Below, piece by piece: positions 17,027-24,852 of a DNA stretch of 64,000 bases. Made by a program: the position numbers and the translations under genes. The notes beneath the pieces were generated by a model. The model saw only the letters and a program-made list of their open reading frames with translations. It was not told the origin of the DNA and did not search any database. How positions within the stretch are numbered: position 1 is the stretch's first letter; the number at the start of each line of letters is the position of its first letter. The DNA is from Leifsonia shinshuensis (GTDB lineage Bacteria; Actinomycetota; Actinomycetes; Actinomycetales; Microbacteriaceae), in contig NZ_JAHHZQ010000001.1 of NCBI RefSeq assembly GCF_022606355.1, positions 1,331,439 through 1,395,438 on the forward strand. Reading direction: 5' to 3'.

Positions 17027-17089
17027 CGCCGAAGGGCACGCAAACGCCCCCAAAACCCGGTCTGAGGGGCGTTTGCGTGCCCTTCGGCG
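17027..17089. terminator. Long perfect hairpin between convergent genes
   Basis: Perfect 24-bp arms (17027-17050 and 17066-17089) with a 15-nt loop lie between the esterase and the convergent VOC gene. The geometry is almost the same as the two hairpins at 2607 and 7861, but the arm sequence is unrelated. Confidence 0.75.
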
Positions 17090-17101
17090 CACCGTCGACC
17101 G

Positions 17102-17479
17102 CTACGCCCGCTCGACCACCTCGAAACGGTTGCCGTCGGGGTCGGTCGCCTGGAACATCGCCGGGACACCGGGCCAGCGCAGCAGCTCCCCCACCGCGAC
17201 CCCGCGCCGCGTCAGCTCCTCGTGGGTGCGCCCGGCGTCGAGGCTCTCGAACCGGATGCCCGTCTCGACCCCCGCGGGGACGTCGTCGCTCGCGACCACG
17301 AGCGAGACCGAGACCGCCGATCCGGAGGGCGCCAGCATGATCCAGCGCCCTCCCGTCGGCAGCGGGGCATCCACCAGGACCGCGAATCCCAGCGCATCGC
17401 GGTAGAACGCCAGAGCGGCGTCCTTGTCCGCGACCGGGATGCCGATCGTGTTCACGCCGATGATCCCCGTCTCCATCAT
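17102..17479 (-). CDS. VOC-family (glyoxalase/bleomycin-resistance-like) protein
   Basis: A 125-residue single VOC module with two beta-alpha-beta-beta-beta halves: NTIGIPVADKDAALAFYRDALGF near the N terminus and the final metal-site segment ATDPDGNRFEVVE. The C-terminal Glu ligand is present. Members bind a divalent metal and range from lyases and dioxygenases to drug-binding proteins; the substrate is not readable here. It follows the YCII gene by 4 bp and is probably co-transcribed with it. Confidence 0.85.
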   Translation of the reverse strand: MMETGIIGVNTIGIPVADKDAALAFYRDALGFAVLVDAPLPTGGRWIMLAPSGSAVSVSLVVASDDVPAGVETGIRFESLDAGRTHEELTRRGVAVGELLRWPGVPAMFQATDPDGNRFEVVERA

Positions 17480-17483
17480 GAGC

Positions 17484-17840
17484 TCAGCCCCTGCCCACCA
17501 GCGGCCGCACCTCGATGCCGCCGTGTCCCTGGCGCGCCTCGGCGAGGGAGGCGGCGAGCGCCACGACCTCGTCGCGGTCGTCGCCTTCGATCAGATAGAA
17601 CCCGCCGACGACCTCCTTCGCCTCGGAGAACGGCCCGTCGGTGGACCGCGGCTCACCGTCCGCCCCCGTGCGCACGGCGGTGCCGCTGGAGGTCGCCTGC
17701 AGTTCGCCTGCGGCGCGCACCCGGCCGACGGCCTTCTCGTTGAACGCCCGGTGAGCGGCGTCGATCGCGGCGCGCTCGTCGTCGCTCATCGCGTCCCAGC
17801 GGTCCTCGTCGCCGTGGATGAGGATCAGGTACTCGGTCAT
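17484..17840 (-). CDS. YCII/DGPF-domain protein (second copy)
   Basis: A 118-residue YCII-family protein with the signature STDGPFSEAKEVVGGFYLIEG near residues 65-85. It has an N-terminal MTEYLILIHGDE strand typical of the PhnB/YCII group that sits next to VOC proteins. The start at 17840 has a GAAAGGGA ribosome site; the longer frame from 17876 is less likely. With the VOC gene 4 bp downstream it forms a two-gene operon, divergent from the ThDP enzyme at 18048. Function of the pair is unknown. Confidence 0.85.
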   Translation of the reverse strand: MTEYLILIHGDEDRWDAMSDDERAAIDAAHRAFNEKAVGRVRAAGELQATSSGTAVRTGADGEPRSTDGPFSEAKEVVGGFYLIEGDDRDEVVALAASLAEARQGHGGIEVRPLVGRG

Positions 17841-18047
17841 GTCGTCCCTTTCGTCGGATGTCCTGAACACCTTCACGTCGAACAGCCGAGGCCGTTTTCG
17901 ACACCGGCCTCGCGGCTATACTGCTGACGTCCGGCCGTTCATCCGGCCCGGTGCTCGAAAAATGGGCACGAAGCCGCGCTTCGCCAGTCAGCGCGCGAGA
18001 CACATACGGATCATCGCACCTCCGTTCCCGTCTCGAAAGGCACCGTC

Positions 18048-19700
18048 ATGCCCTCCGTCTCCGCCCACGTCGCCGCCGCTCTCGCCCACCACGTCGACCA
18101 GGTCTTCGGCGTCATGGGCAACGGCAACGCCCACTTCCTCGACGCCCTGGAGCGGGACGGGGCCGTCTCGTACACCGCGATGCGCCACGAGGCCGGCGCC
18201 GTCGTCGCCGCGGACGCGTATCACCGCGCCTCCGGGCGGCTGGCCGCGGCGACCGCGACCTACGGCGCCGGTTTCACGAACACCCTGACCGCGCTAGCGG
18301 AGGCGCGCCAGGCGCACATCCCCCTGGTGCTGGTCGTCGGCGACGAGCCCACCTCCGGGCCGCGACCGTGGGGCGTCGACCAGATCGCGCTCGCCAGCGC
18401 TGTCGGCGCACGCACGTACACCGTGGGCCGCACCGATGCCGCCGCCACGACGGTCATCGCCGTCGAGCACGCGCTCACCTACCGGGTGCCGACCGTCCTC
18501 GCGATCCCTTACGACGTCGCCACCCGGGAGGCCGGCCCCGTGCCGCAGGCGCCCTCGCCCGCCGCGCCGGCGCCGCTCGCACCTGCCGGACCGTTCGCCG
18601 CCGGCGCCATTGCCGACGCCGCCGCAGCCCTGGCCCACGCGGAGCGGCCCTTCCTGCTGGCCGGCAGAGGCGCCTGGATCTCGGGCGCCGGTGCCGCCCT
18701 CGGCCGCCTCGCCGAAGCGTCGGGCGCGCTCACCGCCGGCACGGCGCTGGGTCGCGGCGTGTTCCCCGACGCGCGCTACGACCTCGGCGTCACCGGTGGC
18801 TTCGGCGCGGAGCGTGCGATGGAGGCCGTGCGGACGGCCGACGTCGCCGTGCTGTTCGGCGCCTCGCTCAACCAGTTCACGATGCGGTTCGGCGACCTGT
18901 TCGCGCCCGGCACACGGGTCATCCAGGTGGACGTCGCTCCGGCGGCCACCCACCCGCAGGTCGGGGCGTACGTGCGCGGTGACGCCCGCCTCGTCGCCGA
19001 GGCTCTCGTGCAGGAGCTGCGCGCGCTCGACGCGACGCCGTCCGGCTGGCGCGAGTCCGTCGACCTCGGCGCCCTCGTCGCACGGCCCGCCGGGGACGGC
19101 CTCGCCGCCGACGGCCGCCTCGACCCGCGTTCGGCCGCCGCCCGCATCGGCGAGCTGCTCCCCGCCGACCGGGTCGTCGTCTCCGACGGCGGCCACTTCA
19201 TCGGCTGGGCGAACATGTACTGGCCGGTGGCCTCCCCCGATCGCATGCTCATGGTCGGCACGGCGTACCAGTCGATCGGTCTCGGTTTCCCGAGCGTCGC
19301 GGGCGCCGCACTGGCCCATCCGGAGTCGACGGTGGTGCTCACGACCGGGGACGGCGGGGGCCTGATGGCGCTGGCCGACCTGGAGTCCGCCGTGCGCGTC
19401 GCCGGTGGCCGCGGCCTTGCCGTGGTCTGGAACGATGCGGCCTACGGCGCCGAGGTGAACCTCTACGGCCTGAAGGGTCTGGCGCAGGGTCCGATGCGCA
19501 TTCCGGAGGTCGACTTCGCGGCTCTCGGAACCGCCGTCGGGGCCCGGGGCGTGGTGGTGCGCACGCTCGCCGACCTGGAGGCTCTCGCCGACTGGGCGGC
19601 ACGCCCCGCGGACGAGCGGCCGTTCCTCCTGCTCGACCTGCGGATCTCCGGCGCGGTGATCGCTCCGTACCAGGAGGAGATCATCCGCGTGAACTCGTGA
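18048..19700 (+). CDS. Thiamine-diphosphate enzyme, acetolactate-synthase-like
   Basis: A 550-residue ThDP-dependent enzyme with the three-domain layout of acetolactate synthase large subunits. The N-terminal PYR domain has the activating Glu in MRHEAGAVVAADAY (near residue 47); the C-terminal PP domain has the ThDP/Mg motif GDGGG ... NDAAYG (about residues 434-466). No regulatory subunit gene follows, and residues of true IlvB could not be checked, so a benzoylformate-decarboxylase- or IolD-like role is also possible. ATG start has a GAAAGG site. A TATACT box at 17917-17922 may be its promoter, giving a leader of about 120 nt. Confidence 0.82.
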   Translation: MPSVSAHVAAALAHHVDQVFGVMGNGNAHFLDALERDGAVSYTAMRHEAGAVVAADAYHRASGRLAAATATYGAGFTNTLTALAEARQAHIPLVLVVGDEPTSGPRPWGVDQIALASAVGARTYTVGRTDAAATTVIAVEHALTYRVPTVLAIPYDVATREAGPVPQAPSPAAPAPLAPAGPFAAGAIADAAAALAHAERPFLLAGRGAWISGAGAALGRLAEASGALTAGTALGRGVFPDARYDLGVTGGFGAERAMEAVRTADVAVLFGASLNQFTMRFGDLFAPGTRVIQVDVAPAATHPQVGAYVRGDARLVAEALVQELRALDATPSGWRESVDLGALVARPAGDGLAADGRLDPRSAAARIGELLPADRVVVSDGGHFIGWANMYWPVASPDRMLMVGTAYQSIGLGFPSVAGAALAHPESTVVLTTGDGGGLMALADLESAVRVAGGRGLAVVWNDAAYGAEVNLYGLKGLAQGPMRIPEVDFAALGTAVGARGVVVRTLADLEALADWAARPADERPFLLLDLRISGAVIAPYQEEIIRVNS

Positions 19701-19734
19701 GGTGACGGAGGCCCACCGCTACGCTTCCCACAGC

Positions 19735-20133
19735 ATGATGTTCGAACCAGACGACGAACTCTTCCCGGTCCTCCCGCCGACGCGCACCCGCCGCCCTGCA
19801 GGGCCGGAAGACCTCGCCGCGACGATCGCGTTCACTGTCATCCTGGTCGCCGTCGGGCTCTTCCTGTCGTTCCTCGTCGTACTCGAACACATGGGCGTCG
19901 CCGCCTGCAGCGCGAGCCTGACGGGATGCGACTACGCGCTCCTGGAAGCGACCACGTGGATCACTCCCGCTGCGACCATCGCCGCCCTCGGGTTCGCGAT
20001 CGTCGCGCTCGCCCGTCGCCCGTGGAGTCGGCGTCGCACCTGGTGGGTTCCGGTGCTCGGGCTGGCGTTCACCGCGTGCGCCTTCGCGGTCGCCTCCGCC
20101 CTGGTCAGGACCGCCCTCGGCACTTCTCCCTGA
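19735..20133 (+). CDS. Small membrane protein of unknown function
   Basis: A 132-residue protein with an acidic N terminus (MMFEPDDELF), a Pro/Arg stretch and three predicted membrane helices (near residues 30-53, 70-92 and 105-125). Two Cys residues lie in the loop after the first helix (AACSASLTGC). I do not recognise the family. The frame is open from GTG 19702, but ATG 19735 is preceded by TACGCT (19720-19725) at near-leaderless spacing, so I chose it; ATG 19738 is equally possible. Confidence 0.65.
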   Translation: MMFEPDDELFPVLPPTRTRRPAGPEDLAATIAFTVILVAVGLFLSFLVVLEHMGVAACSASLTGCDYALLEATTWITPAATIAALGFAIVALARRPWSRRRTWWVPVLGLAFTACAFAVASALVRTALGTSP

Positions 20134-20210
20134 CCGATCGCCTCCTCCGGCCGATAGTGACGACTGACGTACCTCCCTTCGTTCTTCCGTCGTAGGTCGT
20201 GAGGAGTGCC

Positions 20211-22223
20211 ATGCCCGAGTCAGCGCCCCGTTCCGCTCGCCACCGGGAGTCCGGTCGAGGAGCAGCCGATGCCGTCCTCCTCGCGCTCGGGCGGTTCCGG
20301 CGACGGGGAGGTCAGGCCCGACGGCGGCGGCTGGCGGCCACGGCCGCGCTCGCCACCGCCGCTCTGATCGGTTCGGGAGCTGTCGTGGCCTCCGGCGCCC
20401 TCGCCGCGGCGACTCCGCGCGTCGACGTCACCTGGACGACCGCGAACTCGTGGACGACGGGCTTCCAGTCGGCGGTCACGGTCACGAACGGCGCGGGCAC
20501 CGGCACCACGCTGAAGCCCTGGCAGGTGCGCTTCGCCTTCCCGCACACGCTCGTCAGCATCTGGTCGGCGGTGTCCGTCGCCTCGCCCGACGGAACGCTC
20601 ACCGTAGGCGGGCCGTCATGGGCGACGACCCTCGCTCCGGGAGGGTCTGCTCAGTTCGGGCTCACGGCCACCCGCGCCGGATCCGCCGCGATCGTTCCCA
20701 CCTCGTGCACGATCGTCGGGCTGCCGGCCGGGACGGTCCTGCCGTGCGCCGTGAACGGCGGGGCCGCCGGCCCGAGGCCGACCCCCACCGCGACGCCGAC
20801 GCTCCCTCCGGCGCCCACACCCACATCGACGCCCTCTCCCACGCCTACCCCTACCCCTACCCCTACCCCTACCCCTACCCCTACCCCGACCCCGGTCTCG
20901 GGCCTCGTCGTCACCTGGACCGTCACCTCGGAGTGGACCGCCGGCTTCCAGTCGTCCGTCGCCGTCATCAACACCTCCGCCGGCACCCTCAGCCCGTGGC
21001 AGCTCGCGTTCACGACCGCCGATGGCGTGGTCAGCCTGTGGGACGGCACGGCCGCCCCCACGAGCGACGGCTTCAGCGTGACCGCCCCCGCGTACGCCCG
21101 GACGCTCCCGCCCGGCGCCACGGCGACCTTCGGGCTCACGTCGACGAAGGCGGCGGGGGCGCCCCTCGTACCGACCTCCTGCCGGGTCGTCGGCGCCGAC
21201 CTGCCCTGCTCGATCAACGGCGGCGCGGCGACGACACCCACGCCGACACCGACGCCCACTCCGACCCCTACGCCCACCCCGACGCCCACCCCGTCCCCTG
21301 GCACCACCGGTCTCCTGGTCGCGCCCTACGTCGACCTGGGCCTGTGGCCGACCGCCGACCTGTCGTCGTTCGCGGCCTCCGCCGGGGTGCGCGCGGTCAC
21401 CGCGGCGTTCATCGTCGCCGACCGCACCAGCGCGTGCTCCCCGACCTGGGCGGGCCACACCGCGTACACCATCGGCGGCAGCCAGGATTTCCAGGCGAAC
21501 GTCCAGGCGTTCCAGGCGCAGGGAGGCCGCGTGATCGCGTCGTTCGGCGGAGCGGTCAACGACGAGCTCGCCCGCGTGTGCACGGATCCGGCCGCGCTGC
21601 TCTCCGCGTACAGCTCGGTCGTGACCCGGTTCGGCCTCGACCGCGTCGACTTCGACATCGAGGGCGCTGACGTCTCCGACTCCGCCTCCGATGTGCGCAG
21701 GGCCGCGGCGGTCGCCGCCCTCCAGAAGCAGCGCGCCGCGGCCGGCCACCCGCTCCAGGTCACCCTGACCCTGCCCGTCATGCCGTACGGCCTGCTGGCC
21801 AGCGGGCTGCGCACGATCTCGGAGTTCACCGCGGCCGGCGTCCAGCTCTCGGCGGTGAACCTGATGACCATGGACTACGGCACAGGCGTCACGAACATGG
21901 GCACCGCCGCGATCTCCGCGGCCACCGCGGCCGCAGGTCAGCTGAAGAGCGTCGCGGCCTACGGCTCGTGGACCGACGCTCAGCGTCTCGCGCTGATCGC
22001 CGTCACGCCGATGGTCGGCCTGAACGACACCGGGGAGGTCTTCACCGTGGCCGACGCGACGACGGTCGGCCGGTACGCCACGGTCAACGGCCTCGCGGGC
22101 CTCTCCTGGTGGGAGCTGACCCGTGACCAGCCGTGCGCCCAGGGCGTCCCCGCCTACATGTGCTCCGGCACCGCCCAGCCGCGCTGGACTTACTCCCGCG
22201 CATTCGTCGCCGCCGTCGGCTGA
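20211..22223 (+). CDS. Secreted GH18 chitinase-like enzyme with two CBM2-like modules
   Basis: A 670-residue modular exported protein. After a signal-anchor segment (near residues 46-68) come a CBM2-like module, a Pro-Thr linker, a second CBM2-like module, another Pro-Thr linker, and a GH18 catalytic domain from about residue 365. The catalytic motif LDRVDFDIEG has the D-x-x-D-x-D-x-E pattern with the acid Glu. It resembles chitinases that hydrolyse beta-1,4-GlcNAc polymers; the CBMs would bind chitin or cellulose. ATG 20211 has GAGGAG. The first linker is coded by a perfect hexanucleotide repeat (20844-20885), prone to length change. Confidence 0.88.
   Translation: MPESAPRSARHRESGRGAADAVLLALGRFRRRGGQARRRRLAATAALATAALIGSGAVVASGALAAATPRVDVTWTTANSWTTGFQSAVTVTNGAGTGTTLKPWQVRFAFPHTLVSIWSAVSVASPDGTLTVGGPSWATTLAPGGSAQFGLTATRAGSAAIVPTSCTIVGLPAGTVLPCAVNGGAAGPRPTPTATPTLPPAPTPTSTPSPTPTPTPTPTPTPTPTPTPVSGLVVTWTVTSEWTAGFQSSVAVINTSAGTLSPWQLAFTTADGVVSLWDGTAAPTSDGFSVTAPAYARTLPPGATATFGLTSTKAAGAPLVPTSCRVVGADLPCSINGGAATTPTPTPTPTPTPTPTPTPTPSPGTTGLLVAPYVDLGLWPTADLSSFAASAGVRAVTAAFIVADRTSACSPTWAGHTAYTIGGSQDFQANVQAFQAQGGRVIASFGGAVNDELARVCTDPAALLSAYSSVVTRFGLDRVDFDIEGADVSDSASDVRRAAAVAALQKQRAAAGHPLQVTLTLPVMPYGLLASGLRTISEFTAAGVQLSAVNLMTMDYGTGVTNMGTAAISAATAAAGQLKSVAAYGSWTDAQRLALIAVTPMVGLNDTGEVFTVADATTVGRYATVNGLAGLSWWELTRDQPCAQGVPAYMCSGTAQPRWTYSRAFVAAVG
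20844..20885. repeat. (CCTACC)7 hexanucleotide repeat in the chitinase linker
   Basis: Seven perfect copies of CCTACC encode alternating Pro-Thr. Copy-number change keeps the frame and only alters linker length. The opposite strand reads GGGGTA repeats, a telomere-like and G-quadruplex-prone pattern. Confidence 0.9.
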
Positions 22224-22317
22224 GGCGGGAGCCGAGGCGAGAGCCGAGGCGGCGGATGATCCGCGGCTTCGTAGCTCTCCGAGCGAATTCGCGCCGTCCC
22301 GAGGCGTGGGAACCGGA

Positions 22318-22389
22318 GCCGACTGCGGGGTTCGAACCCGCGACCGCTCGCTTACAAGGCGAGTGCTCTACCAGCTGAGCTAAGTCGGC
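22318..22389 (-). tRNA. tRNA-Thr (anticodon TGT)
   Basis: A 72-nt cloverleaf on the minus strand. The 7-bp acceptor stem pairs GCCGACT with AGTCGGC, the anticodon loop is CTTGTAA with anticodon TGT (plus-strand 22354-22356), and the T-loop is GGTTCGAACC. It reads ACA. No CCA is encoded after the acceptor stem. Confidence 0.95.
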
Positions 22390-22430
22390 GACGACGGGAG
22401 CCCGTCGCGAACCATCCTAGGGGACGGCGG

Positions 22431-23339
22431 TCAGCTGCCCGCGCTCGGCGAGGGGGTCGGAGTGGACGTCGACGAGTACTCGTCGCCCTGCGCTTGCAGC
22501 ACGAACGCCTTGAAGTCGTCCGCGTTGGTGAGTGAGCCGGTGTAGGGCTTGCCGTTCACCAGAACGAGCAGCGCGTTCGTCATCTTCTTGACGTCTGAGT
22601 TCGGGATGGGACCGCTCAGAGCCCGGTCGCTCGCCGTGCCGACCCAGGTCTTGAAGCGACCGTCGTCGATGCACGGGTTCACGTCCGACACGGAGGCGCC
22701 GGCGGACGCGGCGCGCTTCTTGAGCTCTTGGTCGGTGAGCCCGGGGCCGCCCTCGGCCGGCTGGTCCGTGAACAGCGCCTCGTTGAACGCCCAGAAGGCC
22801 GCCGGCGAGTAGTTGGCGACGCACGCCGCCGCGTTCGCCGCCCGCAGCGAATAGCGGGTGCCCGCCGAGTGGCTGGTGTAGATGGCGACGGGATGCATCT
22901 CCACCGTGACCGCGCCGTTCTTCACGAGCGGCTCCAGCTGCTTGAGGTTCGTGCGCTGGAACTGACCGCACAGCTTGCACAGGTAGTCCGCGTAGATGCG
23001 GATGTCGACCGTGCTGCCCGACGGATCGGCCGGGCTCGCGATGGGCTTCGCGTCGGCGGCGAGCGCCGGGGTCGCCTTGACCTTGAGGCCGGACCCGACG
23101 ACGACGCCGTCGCTGGCCATGTTCTTCGGTCCTGGCACGGTCGGGCGGATGGCGCCCATGATCACCACGGCGACGATGGCCGCGATGGCGAGGACTCCGA
23201 TCACGATGCCGCCGGACAGGAGGGTCTTGTTCCTGCGGTCCTTGCGCTGCTGGCTCGTGCGGAGCTGTCGGGCTTTCTCCCTGGCAGCCGCGCGGACGTC
23301 GCCGCTGCGGCTCTCGTCGGGGTCGGTCATGGAACTCAT
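22431..23339 (-). CDS. Membrane-anchored DsbA-like thioredoxin-fold protein
   Basis: A 302-residue protein: a charged cytoplasmic N terminus of about 40 residues, one transmembrane helix (about 43-65), and an extracytoplasmic thioredoxin-fold domain. The redox motif is CKLC near residue 120, with an insert between the CXXC helix and the cis-Pro strand as in DsbA; two more Cys lie at AACVAN and NPCID and may form a structural disulfide. It probably oxidises or isomerises disulfides in exported proteins, like actinobacterial MdbA/DsbA-type proteins. It ends with a Ser/Thr/Pro tail. Confidence 0.85.
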   Translation of the reverse strand: MSSMTDPDESRSGDVRAAAREKARQLRTSQQRKDRRNKTLLSGGIVIGVLAIAAIVAVVIMGAIRPTVPGPKNMASDGVVVGSGLKVKATPALAADAKPIASPADPSGSTVDIRIYADYLCKLCGQFQRTNLKQLEPLVKNGAVTVEMHPVAIYTSHSAGTRYSLRAANAAACVANYSPAAFWAFNEALFTDQPAEGGPGLTDQELKKRAASAGASVSDVNPCIDDGRFKTWVGTASDRALSGPIPNSDVKKMTNALLVLVNGKPYTGSLTNADDFKAFVLQAQGDEYSSTSTPTPSPSAGS

Positions 23340-23572
23340 ATCTTGGCGAATCGGCTCTCGGGGTAGGCGGCGCTGTGCGCGGGGGAACGCATCAGCGGGG
23401 ACGTGCGTGAGCTAGACGCAACCGGACGATCGTATTCCGGCAGTCTGGGAATAGACCAGACATACGCCGTCCGAGTTCCGAACACCACCTCCACGCTGCC
23501 CCCCGAGCGCGGGCCAGCGGCCTCCGACGGCGCGTGGTCCAACGCGCCCGTGGGATGCCTTACTATGGGGGT
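23340..23572. promoter_or_regulatory. Intergenic region with msiK-like gene promoter
   Basis: No gene is seen between the DsbA-like gene and the leader at 23573. A short inverted repeat, GTCTGG (23443-23448) and CCAGAC (23456-23461), could be an operator. TACTAT at 23561-23566 is a good -10 box placed so that transcription would start at about 23573, the base of the leader hairpin. No clear -35 box is visible. Confidence 0.4.
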
Positions 23573-23648
23573 CGTGGCATCGACGCCCCTGGACGTCGAC
23601 GCCACGTCTATTCCATTCACAACGGATCGTCCGGCACGTACCTGCCGG
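23573..23648 (+). ncRNA. Structured leader of the MsiK-type ATPase gene (candidate msiK RNA motif)
   Basis: Two hairpins precede the ATPase gene. The first (23573-23606) has CGTGGC/GCCACG and TCGACG/CGTCGA stems of 6 bp each separated by one A-C mismatch, with an 8-nt loop. The second (23631-23648) is a 6-bp CCGGCA/TGCCGG stem ending 2 nt before the AAGGAG ribosome site. An actinobacterial msiK RNA motif is known from 5' leaders of such genes; I could not compare to its covariance model, so the identity is inferred from position. Confidence 0.45.
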
Positions 23649-23667
23649 TGAAGGAGACAAAAGAAAA

Positions 23668-24762
23668 ATGGCGACTGTCACTTATGACAAGGCGACCCGG
23701 CTCTATCCGGGTTCCACCCGCCCCGCGGTCGACGCCCTCGACCTCGACATCGCCGACGGCGAGTTCCTCGTCCTGGTCGGCCCCTCCGGATGTGGCAAGT
23801 CCACGTCGCTGCGCATGCTCGCGGGCCTCGAAGAGGTCAACGACGGCAACATCTTCATCGGGGAGCGCAACGTCACCGACGTGCCCCCGAAGGACCGCGA
23901 CATCGCGATGGTGTTCCAGAACTACGCGCTCTACCCGCACATGACCGTCGCCGAGAACATGGGCTTCGCGCTCAAGATCGCCGGCGTCGGCAAGGAGGAG
24001 CGCGCCTCCCGCGTCCTGGAGGCCGCCAAGCTGCTCGACCTCGAGCCCTACCTCGGCCGCAAGCCGAAGGCCCTCTCCGGTGGTCAGCGTCAGCGCGTCG
24101 CCATGGGCCGCGCGATCGTCCGCTCCCCCCAGGTGTTCCTCATGGACGAGCCGCTGTCCAACCTCGACGCCAAGCTCCGCGTGCAGACCCGCACCCAGAT
24201 CGCCTCCCTCACCCGCCGCCTGGGCGTCACCACGGTCTACGTCACCCACGACCAGACCGAGGCGCTCACCATGGGCGACCGTATCGCGGTCCTCAAGGAC
24301 GGCGTCCTGCAGCAGGTCGGCACCCCCCGCGACCTCTACGCGCAGCCGAGGAACGTCTTCGTCGCCGGCTTCATCGGCTCCCCCGCCATGAACCTGTTCA
24401 CCGCCGACGTCACCGACGGCGGCGTCAAGTTCGGCAACTCGGTCGTTCCGATCGAGCGCGATGTGCTCGCCAACGCCGGCAGCTCGGTCACCATCGGTGT
24501 CCGCCCGGAGGACGTCGTCGTCTCCACCTCCGAGAGCGGCGGCCTGAAGGTCGCGGTCGACCTCGTCGAGGAGCTCGGCGCCGACGGCTACCTCTACGGC
24601 CACTCGGAGGTCGACGGCAAGCGCACCGACATCGTCGGCCGCGTCGACGGCCGGGTGCACCCGAACGCCGGTGACACCGTCTACATCACCCCGAAGCCGG
24701 GCCACGTCCACCTGTTCCACGCGGAGTCGGGCGAGCGCCTCGGCGGCGCGGTCGTCGACTAA
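23668..24762 (+). CDS. msiK: Sugar ABC transporter ATP-binding protein, MsiK/UgpC type
   Basis: A 364-residue ATPase of the multi-sugar importer class. Walker A is GPSGCGKST (near residue 38), the signature LSGGQRQRVAMGRA (near 136), Walker B VFLMDEPLSNLDAKLR (near 155), followed by the regulatory OB-type C-terminal domain seen in MalK/MsiK. In actinobacteria a single such ATPase often energises many oligosaccharide importers whose own operons lack one; here too no permease or binding-protein gene is adjacent. Expression is probably controlled through the structured leader. A strong terminator follows 19 bp after the stop. Confidence 0.9.
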   Translation: MATVTYDKATRLYPGSTRPAVDALDLDIADGEFLVLVGPSGCGKSTSLRMLAGLEEVNDGNIFIGERNVTDVPPKDRDIAMVFQNYALYPHMTVAENMGFALKIAGVGKEERASRVLEAAKLLDLEPYLGRKPKALSGGQRQRVAMGRAIVRSPQVFLMDEPLSNLDAKLRVQTRTQIASLTRRLGVTTVYVTHDQTEALTMGDRIAVLKDGVLQQVGTPRDLYAQPRNVFVAGFIGSPAMNLFTADVTDGGVKFGNSVVPIERDVLANAGSSVTIGVRPEDVVVSTSESGGLKVAVDLVEELGADGYLYGHSEVDGKRTDIVGRVDGRVHPNAGDTVYITPKPGHVHLFHAESGERLGGAVVD

Positions 24763-24781
24763 GGTCCCCGGAGCAATTCCT

Positions 24782-24819
24782 CACTCTGCCGCAGTCCGGT
24801 CTCGGACTGCGGCAGAGTG
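24782..24819 (+). terminator. Intrinsic terminator after msiK-type gene
   Basis: A perfect 17-bp stem (24782-24798 with 24803-24819) with a GTCT tetraloop, followed by GTTTCC. Strong terminator between the ATPase gene and the DUF4032 gene. Confidence 0.8.
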
Positions 24820-24852
24820 GTTTCCGCACCACCTGTTCCTGGAGGCTCTGTC

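Noticed and set aside
20844..20885. Possible CRISPR or minisatellite array
   Set aside because: Unit of 6 bp with no spacers, in frame within a Pro-Thr linker; it is a simple repeat.
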